From assembly GCA_027576995.1 (NCBI GenBank), contig JANBQC010000060.1, forward strand, positions 6,509-70,508: a stretch of 64,000 bases of DNA, written 5' to 3'. The position numbers were made by a program, and so were the translations under genes. This document shows, one piece after another, positions 1-10,814 of the stretch (position 1 is its first letter; every line of letters begins with the position of its first letter). Source of the DNA: Dimargaris cristalligena. Lineage: Eukaryota; Kickxellomycota; Dimargaritomycetes; Dimargaritales; Dimargaritaceae. Under the pieces are notes generated by a model. That model did no database searches, was not told where the DNA came from, and was given only the letters and a program-made list of their open reading frames with translations.

Positions 1-2
1 GG

Positions 3-22
3 ACACACACACACACACACAC
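3..22. repeat. (CA)n microsatellite at window edge
   Basis: About ten CA units directly at the left end of the window; it may continue outside it. Confidence 0.9.
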
Positions 23-1580
23 AACACTCTAACGATTGGGAATGGTTACTAATACCAAAAGCAGATGATGATATAAAGGGGGGGAAATGCACCAGAGAAG
101 CTGACGTCGGCCAGTGGGGCGCGATAGTGGGGGCTTTATAAAGCAATCCGGAGAGAGAGAGAGGAGAGAAAAAAACGCAGTGTGGCGGCCAATACCACCC
201 GGACAGGACGAAGTATAAGAATAATAATAGAGAGAGGCAGGGGTGTGGTACACATATACACAATATCGCCACACAGAAGGATTAGAGAGAATGAGCGGGC
301 CAAGCGAATTCGAATAACCACAATAGCAGCAGCGGCGATCGTTGGGGCGAGGGCGCTATATATATATATCATACAATAATAGCCCCGCCGCCTATTATCT
401 CTCTCCTCACTCGCCATTTGGCTGCCTTTGACCACTGCAAAGTTCCCGATATGAAAAGGGGGCAGTCGGCTATTTGCAGCGAGGGGGGGGGTTCTCTCCA
501 ACTACCAAAGGCTGTGAGATTATGAGAATCCCCGCACCTCTTTGTACATTATATATATATCTATATCTATCTACCTACTATGCAAATGTAGGGGCGGCGG
601 CCATTCACATCCCCCAGCCTAGAGGTATGCCCACTTTTCTCCTTGGCCACGCGGGGTCTCATTGATACCTTGTCCTACACATGTCCCGTAGCCTTGGGTG
701 GGGGAGGGTTGTTATATGGAAGACTCCTCCCGCTTTCTTACTCCTCCACACTTTGGTATGGCTCCCTCCTATTACCACTCTACTAATCAGAATAAGCGGG
801 GGCATGATCTATTGGGCACGCTGGGCCCGTTGTACGATACTATTCGTTGGCTTATCCTTTCCTGCTCACTCCACCAGAACAAACCATCGCGAACCTGCAA
901 TGATATCTTTTCTAGAGTCCATCCAAGTTAATCTGGCCCGTTTGTTCACCGTGCCAAGCTCCCCATGCCCTGGCGGATCACTGCGCCTTAATATATTCCA
1001 TCCCCAGTTAATTAGGAAACGGTATGGTACTGCTTACCTTATTTTATTGATACGACATCCCTTATTACCCAACCGCTCTCCCTGTATGGCCCGCTGCCCG
1101 TTCAGCTGCGCCCCCCCCATCCACGGGGATTACAACCATTATCCCATTTATACATATATTATCTATTCTACTCTGATTACCACCATCTCTTAGTAACTAC
1201 TGAATAACACGGCTTCGTTGGGAACTGTCTGCCGGTCGTTTTTTCCTTGTTATAGAATTTCTCCCCTGTCTATCCGTCCACCTACGAATGCGCAATAACA
1301 ATGCACCGTACTTGTACACACATCCACATACTGCCACCTTGGTACTCTCCTCCGTCGGTCATTTTCCACCTCCAATTCCCACCCACGACCAAACACTCGG
1401 CCGGGTTCCAATGCAAGTCGGCGTTGTAAGAGTGCACCTTGGTTATTTCCCAGTCCGAGTCCTCCCCTTTTCATCGACCGCCTATCCACCCCTTTATCAC
1501 TTGGCCGATCCCCCGTAATTGGGAGGGGACAACGACCTCTTCTAATTACGCAACCACTAAAAGACTTGGATACCACTATT

Positions 1581-1634
1581 ACTATTACTATTACTACTAC
1601 TACTACTACTAGTGGTAGTAGTAGTATTAGTAGT
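1581..1634. repeat. ACT/AGT trinucleotide inverted repeat
   Basis: A run of ACT and ATT triplets meets a run of AGT/GTAGT triplets at an ACTAGT centre near 1608-1613. The two halves are mutually complementary and could fold as a long hairpin. It lies in non-coding DNA. Confidence 0.8.
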
Positions 1635-2907
1635 TTCAGCCGCCCACTTCCCGGCTCAATTAGAAATGGCACCGCGGTACTTGCAGAGGGTCACGACGGT
1701 ACAGGGTTAAGCCGCACTCACCCCAATTCCTCCCGGTCAGCGGGTAAAGTTCCGTCCAATCCTGCAGTCCCTTGACCCTACCTACTAGCCGCCGCCTTTC
1801 ATTCATTAATTCATTCATTCCTCACCCAAACCTCCTCCAGCGCCACCAGCCCCGACTCGCGCGATTTGTTCATCATTATTCTTATTATATCCATCCCTCT
1901 CCTTCACCCACAATGCTCTCCCCCCCCATTCACGGATTTAGGGGGAGGGGGCCCTTTGACGTTATATTAAACCTGTGGACCGATTTCACACTCATCCGTA
2001 TACCCACACCAAGAGGGTTGCGTCAATCCACGTAAAAATCCAAATGGAGCCAGGGTAGGAGGGAGTCGTCACCCCATCGGTGGATTCAGGCGGATGTCGA
2101 TGGGTCATTGGGAAGGGAAGGTGGGCTGCCTGTGCATACCGGGAGTGTGCCTAATACCGAGGGCCAGAGGCCTTTTTTAGTGCCATTAATATGCTAGGGT
2201 TTGATGGGCTACCGCCGAGTTTATATAGTTTGGTTTTGATGGGTCTGCGTGTGCTTTTCCATCGATAACGAGCTCGTTTTTAAGGGCCAACTCCCCTCAT
2301 CTAAGTCTCGTTAATACATTAGCCATCAGGGATTATTCTCTACAATGGGCACCGGTGCCTCCGCTAAACTCCATTTTCATGATTTCTCCTTGAAGTAGAG
2401 AGAACCCAATAAAATATAAGCCAGGTCGACTGAGGGAAGAAGGCATGTGTGAAGCTGGCTGGTGGACTCTATACCTGTGATTCGTGATATCCTTATCGCA
2501 TGAGGTCATTAGGAAGCGCCCTATTGGCGAACTTCGAATGAAGGATTTCTCGGGCAATCGGGCCCCCCACATCCATATCCCCCCTCCCTTACTCTCTCAT
2601 CGCTCAAACCATTGTTCTTTCATCGACACCTCGGTATGGAGCGGATTCGATTATGCAATGTAATGGGATGTGGGTTGGTCATGTTACAAGGGGGTATGTT
2701 TGAAAGGGAGAGCGCATGGGGGGTCCTTGCGACTCGCTGTGTAAAGTATTCGGATATATCTCTAAAGTGCTCTACATGCTGGTTGCCTATAATTCCCGAA
2801 ACTAGTGTGGATTAGCAGTATTTCGGCTAGCGGGCTACTGCATGTAATTAGATCTACTAGGCCAACATTGGAACCAACTCCGGCATCCCCTTATCCTCTC
2901 GGTAGAT

Positions 2908-3047
2908 ATGGGTGAAATTCAGCCCAGCTATATAAGGGTTTACATTATACGTGTATGGGTGAATATATGGGAAATTTATTTTTAACTAGTAATATTAGCC
3001 GAATCTAATGGATTTTTCGTTATATAGCTTAGATGAACTTCTCCCAT
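2908..3047 (+). mobile_element. MITE-like inverted-repeat element, copy 1
   Basis: A 140-bp unit that starts ATGGGTGAAATTC and ends CTTCTCCCAT. Its own ends are inverted repeats: 22 of the outer 27 positions match. TA lies on both sides of the TGGG...CCCA core (2907-2908 and 3047-3048), as expected for a TA target-site duplication. It contains no coding capacity. Copies 2 (4834-4973, inverted) and 3 (28090-28227) share the whole length. Size, structure and copy number fit a miniature inverted-repeat transposable element mobilised by a Tc1/mariner-like or similar transposase. That assignment is inferred; no transposase is in the window. Confidence 0.75.
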
Positions 3048-3417
3048 ATAATAACCCATCCTCCCTGGCACCATCGACGTAATTTGTTAGAAAGGCCCAC
3101 CCCCTTGGATTAACTGATTAATGCCGTCTCAGGTATCACATGGTCAATAAAGCCATTCACCCCCAAAGGCGGGGCGTAGTCGGCCACCCGGTTTTTTAGG
3201 ACAGTTGGGTATCGCTATTATACCAAGGCAATCCAGGCCTTGCTATTTTATTTTTACCGCCGGAACGGAGCACCCAGAGCCAATCGGAAGTTGAGAGGGA
3301 GGCAGGCGGGAATTAGTGGTGATTGTGGGGGGAGAATTGATATGATGGCACCAAGTCGGTCGATCCTTACTTAACCCCACTTCAAAAAGGATTGCCCGCC
3401 ATTTAGGGGGCACTGAC

Positions 3418-3632
3418 CTCCTCCTCATTACCTTCCGGTGGCACGGTGGGTTTCGTTGTGAGAATGGTAAAAAAACTGGCATCCACAGTAGTACGAGCCC
3501 CATTCATGATTGGGGACACATCATAGTATCCTTCGGAATATGTTAATGGCGTCCCAAACACAGTTTCGAATACTGGGCAATACTCTTTTATCCACTCCCC
3601 AGAGCCCACAGCGCGAACAGTGGGAACCGAAC
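3418..3632 (-). other. Unidentified open stretch, possible exon or relic
   Basis: On the minus strand this stretch is open, bordered by an acceptor-like CAG and a donor-like GTCAGT. It encodes about 70 residues of ordinary mixed composition, including EWIKEYCPVFETVFGTPLTY. I do not recognise the family. No initiator ATG is evident, and the phase does not join directly to the similar open stretch at 4015-4193, so at least one exon would be missing. It could be part of a small multi-exon gene or the remains of one. It lies between the two opposed copies of the 140-bp element. Confidence 0.2.
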
Positions 3633-4014
3633 CTGAGCCCCGATTAATATGTACACGAATCGCATAGCAACTTCATTTTATTTAGGTTGGCAGTTACTTC
3701 CAGCCGGCGAATCCCAAATATGCACCCAGGTAGGTAGGTAGGTTATATTGCTCCCCTCGACCACTCTTTTGGTAAGCCGCCTTCTTCAGGGAACCAATAG
3801 CCAAGGCACTATTACTTTTATTCAGACCCAACTTGTTCATCCCCCCCCAAACATTTCTAGCTTGTCAAAGAAATAAAAGAGATTCCCCCCTTCTTTCTGG
3901 GGGTGTTGCTGACCGTCATCAAATCACTGCTGTCCTTTCCGCGAATGACAGGCGCGGATGGTTAGAAGCTATATTATTAGATGGTCTTTAAGGTGAGTTA
4001 CACACACCCCTCAC

Positions 4015-4193
4015 ATGCCCAATATCCCCCCGCTCATCCACTGCCTTCCGATCATTTGTTAGCATGCTTGGCACACCACCAATCATAGGGTCTTTAAGTG
4101 GGTTGCCTGATAAATAATAAGGACAATGAAGAAGTCGGGCTGCTGTGGCTGGATCAATGAAATCATTATCTAAGGTCCGGTAAACGCCGCAGC
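4015..4193 (-). other. Unidentified open stretch, possible exon or relic
   Basis: On the minus strand, a pyrimidine-rich tract ending CCTAG is followed by 59 open codons up to a GTGAGG donor-like site. The encoded residues include YRTLDNDFIDPATAARLL and look protein-like. Codons favour A/T in the third position, unlike the recognised genes nearby. No family is recognised. It may be an exon of an unknown gene, a decayed gene, or a chance open frame. Confidence 0.2.
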
Positions 4194-4512
4194 CTAGGAG
4201 AAGGAGGGGCAGCAGTATTACTGCTAGTGACCAATGGTTGGTTAAGCAATCCTTTTCTGTCCGCACTAATACCAATTTCCGACTAGCTAGGGGCTCGCCA
4301 ACTAGAAAGGTTCTGTTCAACGACTCTCCCAACCATTACGCCGAAACATCCCATCGGGGGCGCGTGAAAAAAACTAAAAGAAGAAACCCCGAAAGAACAA
4401 ATCTAGTGCATTAAAGGTATTGTTCGGTGCTTTGGGAGATGTTGCTTGGCCACAAACAGATATGTGGATGCCGTATGTGTTGTAAGGGTCTGGGTATCTG
4501 CATGGGTATGAA

Positions 4513-4546
4513 GTGTGTGTGTATGTGTATGTGTATGTGTGCGTGC
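4513..4546. repeat. (TG)n / TATG microsatellite
   Basis: Alternating TG with interspersed TATG units in non-coding DNA. Confidence 0.85.
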
Positions 4547-4833
4547 AAAGGAAGAAAGGTAGAAGGAGGGGGATGGCGCTGGGAATAAAGGCTGGTGCAG
4601 TCTCTCTCGGTCACCATCTGTAATTCATCAATCGAACTGTCTGCATTTCGGCGGCTCTACCGTACCTCCCTGGATGGAAGGAGAGTGGGAGGGGGGCGGC
4701 CGCTGGTGTGAGCGTTCGGACTCTACCGTGAGTCGACCAACAACCGTCCATTCGCGGCAGAGCGTTGTTTATACCTTATCCAAGTGTGTCGTCGCTGGTG
4801 GTGTATTTATTTTTACTCATTCTCATCTACCAT

Positions 4834-4973
4834 TTGGGAGAAGTTTATCCGGGCTGTATAACGAAAAATCCATTAGATTCGGCCAATATTACTAGTTAAA
4901 AATAAATTTCCCATATATTCACCCATACACGTATAATGTAAACCCTTATATAGCTGGGCTGAATTTCACCCAT
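4834..4973 (-). mobile_element. MITE-like inverted-repeat element, copy 2
   Basis: A 140-bp unit in the orientation opposite to copy 1. Its right-hand 110 or so positions, read in reverse complement, differ from copy 1 at a single base, while its last 25-30 positions differ at several. The flanking dinucleotides are TT on both sides of the core rather than TA. Copies 1 and 2 could be two separate insertions, or the ends of one composite element of about 2.07 kb (2908-4973); the outer flanks (TA versus TT) do not form a clear duplication for the composite reading. Confidence 0.7.
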
Positions 4974-5952
4974 TTAGAACCATCGAGGCGGCCCATGTGG
5001 GGCACTCGACAACAATTCCGAATTTGAAATTTTGTTATTGAAAATCGACAGAACAAAAATAATAGTGGTGGGGGGATGGTGATCATTGCAATGTGGCGCG
5101 TTGGGGAAAAAAAAGGCCAAATGTAAATTATTGTCTTGGTGTCTGCCCCATTTCCCCCCCAACATCACGGGCACCATACATCAATAGCGGATTTTGCCAT
5201 GAGTCATGGCCTAAATCATAATAAGCCAAATGAAATGATGGGTCTCCCCAGGCCTTCTTTTTCGTTCACCGCTTTCTACTTCTATCTGGAAACTCCGAAC
5301 CTTTTCTGCTCTAGCCCTTCCAAAAATTACCAGGGCGGCAAGTCTGATCAAATAATGAAATTCCGCCATCCCCGGTGGGAGGAGAATACCCACCCAGTCA
5401 GCCGTGTTTTGATTCAGGTGGTCTATTTGTTTTACCCTTAGGTAGCCATGCATTCACCACTATTATCGGGAAGCTCCTGCTAGATTCTCAAAAAAGCCGC
5501 GGCATCTAGAATGCTGGTCACCGTGAGTGTCTCTTCCTTTCATCCTTTCACCAGAACATCGGCATCGGATTCTGAAATGAGTCGATTATTTAGGAATACC
5601 AAAAATACAACACCCATGGGACTTTTTCCCACTATTAAGCATCCCAATTGCCAACATCCCCAGTAATGATAAGATGTGAATAAGTGGCCTGGGGTGCCCA
5701 ATCCAACACTATAAGGCAACCGTATATTATTAAAGCCTGTGATCCACTTTTGCCTATTTAGTAACCCCACCAATGAGAAAATTTGCCGTTCATAAAACCG
5801 GTTTGGGCTCTTGGTCAATCGCATACCTGGTAGTATTGTATTGGGCACCCAGCCTAGTATGGGACAGGCCGTCGGTATGTATCGAGTAACACTTGACCAT
5901 TTTAATAGCAAATTCATTAAAAACGGCCTTACGAAAACATGCAAAACTATCG
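4974..5952. other. Intergenic DNA 3' of Arp10
   Basis: No gene is recognised. Several minus-strand frames of 60-130 codons overlap one another (for example 5211-5453 and 5540-5944). They lack family resemblance and AT-poor coding bias, so I treat them as chance or decayed frames. The Arp10 3' untranslated region must start at the right edge. Confidence 0.5.
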
Positions 5953-7807
5953 CTAACAGTCGGTGGAGAGCGTCCAGTCGGGCACTTCGCCTTTAAAGTC
6001 GTCGCGGGATATCTCCGGACCGGGGCATTTGACCGAGCCAATGAGCGAACCTAATACAGGGAACATCAAGTAGAAATATTGGTGTAGTAAGGTATGCAAA
6101 AAATCACCGAGTTAAGTGAAATTAATCAAATACCGGCGGGTACATTCCTGGCAGGGCATGTAGGGTTCCGAGGGTAAGTATTCGGAGCTATATATATATA
6201 TATATGTGTGTGTCTGTGTGTATGTATATATATATATAGTTTGTTTGTTTTTTAAAAAAAGAAAAGCAACTCCTATATCAGTCGAGTAACGTACCTCCGA
6301 TCCAGGTCCGGTTCCCCCGGGGAAAGGTCAGGCCGTTCGTTTTAGCATCCTGGAATTCGAAGCGATCCGTTAAATGGATGAGGGCGGGTTTGTATTTCGG
6401 ATGAGAAGTGATGAGCGAGCGGAGTTCTATATGCAAACGGTGGGTGAAATTAGGGAGCGACGCCGCACTCCCCGTCAAGAGACAGGTCGACGCCATGAGG
6501 TGGCGCAGGTCCAACGGAACCTTGAGAAGTACATTGAGCATGGTGGCGGGGATACTTTCGATATCCTGGTCGGGGTCGCCCTGGAACCAGATTTCGGCAG
6601 CTCGTTCCCGGATCCAACCGGGGATGCGCAGATGGCGAATGGTGCGTTGGGGGAGGGCGGAGGGGTCGGAAGATGTAATGGTCGTAGACAGAGGGGAGGT
6701 TGGGTCGGGGGCCGGGAGGGGATAATCAACATCGGTAGTGGTGGTCATTTCCTGGTACCAGCGTATCCGTTCTTCGGGAGTGCCCCGGGGTTGACCGACC
6801 CGCACCGGACTAGCAAATAAGAGTCGGCACTGAATGTCCTCAACGACGCCGGGGGAAAGCCACGAATTAAGCAGATCCGATGATGATGAACTACTGGCAC
6901 CTGTCGCTCCTGCGTTGGTTGCCGAAGAGCTATCCGATAACAAGGTGGCGTGCTCTAGTAACAGAGCACGGAGGTGTTTGCCGAGGGCGGCACCCGCGAC
7001 GGGGGTGGTTCGAATATGGTGAATCAGTGGGTGAGCGTCGTATACGGGCAGGACCGCTGCTTCTAAATGCCCGCAGTCCACCACCAAACCCGTCGTGGTT
7101 CCCGTGCTAAGTAACGCGAGGGTGGGGGCAGGGAAGTACAGCACCGCGGGCACCTGGAAATGGTTAAATAAAATATCCGCGACCAGCTTTTTGAGCGGTA
7201 GGGGGCACAGCGGGGAGTCGCAGATGAGCACTTTACGGAGTTTAGCGTCCGTCATGAGGGCCTGCGTAAACATGCGGTGGAGGTGGTAGATTACATGGTC
7301 GCGGAGTTGCTGGGGCGGGGCCGCATGCAGGTCCAGCGAGTACAGGCCCGGCTGGTCACTCTGTAAGTGACCAAATACTTCCGGAGCGACCGGGCCCAGC
7401 GTACCGGCGGGGGTGTTGCGATTCGTGAAGGGTAGAGCCGCGCGGGGCTGCCACCGGAAATGGGCGTCGAGGGGAATGACCGCCCGCGGCTGGGCTTCGC
7501 CACTAAACCCGCATTTCAGCGAATGGCTACCTAAGTCGAGTACGACGCGGTCCTCGGTACCGTAGACGGAGTAGCGTTTGATGAGGCCAGTCACACCGAG
7601 ACCGGTGGTGGTGGCGGAGGACGAGAGGCCGCCGCCAACTCCACTACCGCCCGCTACGCTGCCACTACCACTACTACTACCACTACCACTGCCGGTCCCC
7701 AACTGCTGGGCGAAACGAGCCGATAGGTCAGCGGCAGATGTTGGAGTCCGACCCAGACCCGGTGTGGCGGACAGGCGACTATAGGAAGAGGAGGACGAGG
7801 AGGACAT
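5953..7807 (-). CDS. ARP10: Actin-related protein Arp10 (dynactin pointed-end subunit)
   Basis: The two exons are 6295-7807 and 5953-6050 (536 aa). Arp10/Arp11 caps the pointed end of the dynactin Arp1 filament, the cofactor of cytoplasmic dynein. Residues 1-70 are a Ser/Gly-rich, probably disordered extension. The actin fold then starts with the phosphate-loop motif VVLDLGSHSLKCGFSGE. Further family stretches are VLICDSPLCPLPLKKLVADI and GLVVDCGHLEAAVLPVY. The reading frame runs on to a TGA at 6278, but a GTACGT donor at 6294 and a TTAG acceptor at 6051-6052 join it in phase to an exon encoding GSLIGSVKCPGPEISRDD and EVPDWTLS, which matches the end of human ACTR10 (GG-IFGAL ... IPDWCS). The 244-nt intron carries a TA/TG microsatellite. 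The start is the only ATG that keeps the fold, at 7807. The gene is divergent from the Zn2Cys6 gene. Confidence 0.88.
6189..6239. repeat. (TA)n(TG)n(TA)n microsatellite inside the Arp10 intron
   Basis: About 50 bp of TA, then TG, then TA dinucleotides within intron 6051-6294. Such tracts are length-variable and could affect intron length between strains. Confidence 0.9.
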
Positions 7808-8738
7808 GGCGGCCCCAGTCTAACGGAATAGATAATGGATGGGGAATGTGATGTAGGACTGTAAAGGTGGTGGAAAAGTAGCGGCTAGTAATTAGGGTGT
7901 GAGTGGAATAGCTGAATAAAACAAGGTAAACGTAACCGATAGTCTTGGGGCCAGGAAGGTAAATGTTAACCGGGTGGCTAGGCAGAGAGCCTGGGTGGTG
8001 GTTTGGCTTGTTTGGTTTAGGTTCGGTTGCTTTTCTCTCACACCACTTGGTTTTGAGCTTTTACTTCCGCTAACCTTGAGGACTCCGCTGTAATGGGAAC
8101 TGGGTCACGTGGGTTTTTAGTTAAACTAGATGGCAATCATGGTCCCGCCTTATCACGAGCTATACTGTGACTGTCGAAGCTGGTGCAATTATTAACCCTT
8201 TCCAATACCATTTAGAAAAGCGGGTTGTACTAGAATAGAACAGCCGGGCCGGATTAAGGACTGGGGTGACTAGGCGCTGCAAGAGTCCCCAGTTAAGCAC
8301 CGACTCCACACGGGGCTATCCTTTCTCACACCGCATTAGCCTCCTCCTGGTTCACTGTGTCTGCTTCAGAGTGCTGCCCACTCGACTACTCGTGTTCTAT
8401 CGCAGGAAGGAAAGCAAGAGTGAAAGGAGTAAAGTAAGGATAGGGATAGAGGCGAACCGGCCAGCATATATGCAGTAATGTGGATTATAAATACTCGCAT
8501 TAATCCGTCGTAGTCCTCATCAGTTTAAGTCTCCTTCTGGTCTCTCGCATTTATTTCGATCGGACTTACAAATTCTTCCTGGTTAAAAACACAGTGTTTG
8601 ATGTGATCCAGAATATTTCACTCTCTTTCTAATTTTCTTGGCTGATTATTGGCTGTTCCCATTTTTTCGGCAGTATCCATCAATCCTTTTTAACCTAGTC
8701 TTTCCTTCTTAATTATCGCTATAAGCCAATTTAACCGC
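7808..8738. promoter_or_regulatory. Shared divergent promoter region, Arp10 / Zn2Cys6 regulator
   Basis: 931 bp separate the two divergent start codons. No coding region is seen. TCACGTG lies at 8105-8111. TATAAATA at 8486-8493 is about 245 bp upstream of the regulator ATG and may be its TATA box. Pyrimidine-rich DNA precedes the regulator start. Confidence 0.5.
8105..8111. promoter_or_regulatory. E-box TCACGTG
   Basis: Palindromic CACGTG core with a 5' T, about 300 bp upstream of the Arp10 ATG. It is the binding core of fungal bHLH factors such as Cbf1. Function here is inferred only. Confidence 0.3.
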
Positions 8739-10814
8739 ATGATTTCCGCATGTTCCACTGCCGTATCCAACTCGGCTGACCTGTCGGTCCCGTCCGAGGT
8801 CAAATTGCGCCGGGTGTGCGACCATTGCTCAGCACGGCGCTTTCGGTGCAACGGCAAGAACCCGTGCGGCAGTTGTACCCGCCGCCTCTACAACTGCCAC
8901 TACAGTCCATTTGCTAAACGTAAACCGCGTCTAGTGCCACCCACCAAAAACAATGCCCAGGCGGGATTCCACTCCTTCGTATTGGCCAACCCTCCTTCGC
9001 CCCCATCGCCCGCCCCAACTAAACCGAAGGACTCGGTCCGCATCCAAACCAAGGTAGTTCCAACACCCGCCCCTCTTCCCGTTGCTGCCACTGTAACCGG
9101 GGCGGTTGGCGCTTCCTCTGCTGCCATTACTACTACTACTACTACTACTACGGCGGCCGCGAACCCATTCCCAACTGCCACCGCCACTCGTTTCCAGGCC
9201 AGGCCAGCGTCGCCTTCGGTTTCAGCAACCCCGGACCCCTTCGTCGGTTCCCTGGTATCCGGGGGGGCTCCGGACTCGGCCGCCAACACCATGGGTCCCC
9301 AACTTCGGGTATTCGCTGAGCGCCTAGAGACCACCTTACGCAATCTGTACACCGCGGACTTGCCCGCCTTCTCCGTCTCTTCCCCAGCATTTGACCCGGG
9401 CCATCTGACTCCCAGTGAACTGGCCTGCCTGCATAACAGTATCCCGCCCTCCATTCCCTGCACCGAAGATGTTTTTTACCATCCCGGGCTCATATACCCC
9501 TTGGTCCAGCACTTCTTCGACAGCTTCGCCCGCTTCCGTCCCTATTGGCAGAAGCAGCGGTTTTTCAACCATTTGGCCGCTAACCAAGTCCCGCGATCCT
9601 TGCTTAGTTCCATGGTCGCGTACTCCGCCCAACTCTACCCCTGCCAGGAGAATTACCGCCATTTCATCGAAACGTGTATCGCTGAACATACCCACCGGGC
9701 CGAGCAGTTAGTGGCCCAGGAGCTTGAGACCGCCAATATGGACACCATCACCTCGGCCCTCCTCCTGTGTCTTATCGCTTGCAATTACTGCGAAGTCGAG
9801 AAAATGGATATCTACGGTTCGTTGGCCATTCGGCTCTGTTTCTACTTGAACCTGCACAGCGTGGACGCTCCCGCCCCGTCGCCAACCGGGATGTCCGTAG
9901 CCGATGCGAAATCGGAGCGACTGTGGCGCGAGCTCAAACGCCGCACCGCCTGGAGTATCTTTTTCATTTGCTCCATCGCCCGGTTACTAGGCAAAGTCAC
10001 CTATGGCCTGGATCTGGACCTCGTTAGTATTGATACTGCGGATGACAAGGTTCTCATTTCCCTGCTGTTTCTGACCACGGCAGCGGACGGTCCGCCGACC
10101 TATCCCCTGGTGATCTGGCCTCTGTTCAATAAATCGTTCGGTACCGCGTCCTGCAATTCACTTGTACGCATTGCCAATCGCCTTACTTACCACCGACGTC
10201 GCTGCCAGCTCGGGCACCCCGTGAGCATGACGCGTATCTGTGAAATCAACCAGGCCCTGAAAATATGGCGAAGTGACCTGCCCGAATATTGCCAACTGGA
10301 CCTGGTACCCACTCGTACCCGCTACGTGAAGACCACACCCCTAGTCCTTAACGGCTTGGTCCACTTCCTGCATTACCTATGCTATTTCTACAATAACTCC
10401 ACCCTTCTACTGGCCCCCGTCCGGGCCACCCACCCCATTGAGGTCTATCATTGCGAAGAACTGGCCACCGAGGCCTTCCAGAATATGTGCCAGGAGCTTA
10501 TCGTGCCCATGGCCGCCGTCCCTATTGCGCTGCGTCCGCTCAACTGCTTTTTCTACGGCTACTTTGGGTTCCAGGCCTGCCTGCTGAACTCGGCCGACGG
10601 TGCGGCGTTCAATGTACCCCGCCAGCTCAAACTCCTCGACCACGTCTACGTCCTGCTATCCGATTTCTTCCCGCACTCCAAGTTTAGCCAGGCGTTGGCC
10701 GAATCGCTGGGAAGCCTCTTGACCAAGTATAATTTGCGCTGGGATCCTCCCTCCGCCAACATGGAGGAATTGGACGTGGAGGAGGGGGAGAACTGCGAGG
10801 CGGAGAATCCGTAA
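8739..10814 (+). CDS. Zn(II)2Cys6 fungal transcription factor
   Basis: Single exon, 691 aa. The N-terminal binuclear zinc cluster is complete: C27-x2-C30-x6-C37-x5-C43-x2-C46-x6-C53, followed by basic residues (FAKRKPR). Residues 85-175 are low-complexity Pro/Ala/Thr with a Thr run. Residues from about 230 to 460 look like the fungal-specific transcription factor domain, including the stretch YGSLAIRLCFYLNLHS and the ERLWRELKRRTAWSIFF motif typical of its helical core. The C-terminus is acidic (EELDVEEGENCEAE), as in many activation regions. The family binds CGG-type DNA motifs in the nucleus; its target pathway cannot be told from sequence. The first in-frame ATG was chosen. It has no intron although many family members do. 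Confidence 0.93.
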   Translation: MISACSTAVSNSADLSVPSEVKLRRVCDHCSARRFRCNGKNPCGSCTRRLYNCHYSPFAKRKPRLVPPTKNNAQAGFHSFVLANPPSPPSPAPTKPKDSVRIQTKVVPTPAPLPVAATVTGAVGASSAAITTTTTTTTAAANPFPTATATRFQARPASPSVSATPDPFVGSLVSGGAPDSAANTMGPQLRVFAERLETTLRNLYTADLPAFSVSSPAFDPGHLTPSELACLHNSIPPSIPCTEDVFYHPGLIYPLVQHFFDSFARFRPYWQKQRFFNHLAANQVPRSLLSSMVAYSAQLYPCQENYRHFIETCIAEHTHRAEQLVAQELETANMDTITSALLLCLIACNYCEVEKMDIYGSLAIRLCFYLNLHSVDAPAPSPTGMSVADAKSERLWRELKRRTAWSIFFICSIARLLGKVTYGLDLDLVSIDTADDKVLISLLFLTTAADGPPTYPLVIWPLFNKSFGTASCNSLVRIANRLTYHRRRCQLGHPVSMTRICEINQALKIWRSDLPEYCQLDLVPTRTRYVKTTPLVLNGLVHFLHYLCYFYNNSTLLLAPVRATHPIEVYHCEELATEAFQNMCQELIVPMAAVPIALRPLNCFFYGYFGFQACLLNSADGAAFNVPRQLKLLDHVYVLLSDFFPHSKFSQALAESLGSLLTKYNLRWDPPSANMEELDVEEGENCEAENP

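Larger units (their letters stand above)
1..2907. other. Intergenic DNA, no recognisable gene
   Basis: I see no gene here. Open frames on both strands are short, overlap one another and look random, with runs of hydrophobic or low-complexity residues. The stretch begins with a CA microsatellite and holds purine- and pyrimidine-rich tracts and one trinucleotide inverted repeat near 1.6 kb. A gene with many tiny exons cannot be excluded by eye. Confidence 0.6.

Noticed and set aside
681..1193. 170-codon plus-strand frame
   Set aside because: Random-looking composition with many Ile/Leu/Pro/Arg runs, no domain, and A/T-rich non-coding context.
2908..4973. Autonomous DNA transposon with 140-bp terminal repeats and a transposase
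   Set aside because: No DDE-type or other transposase motif was seen in the interior and the outer flanks do not form a shared target duplication; kept only as one reading of the element pair.
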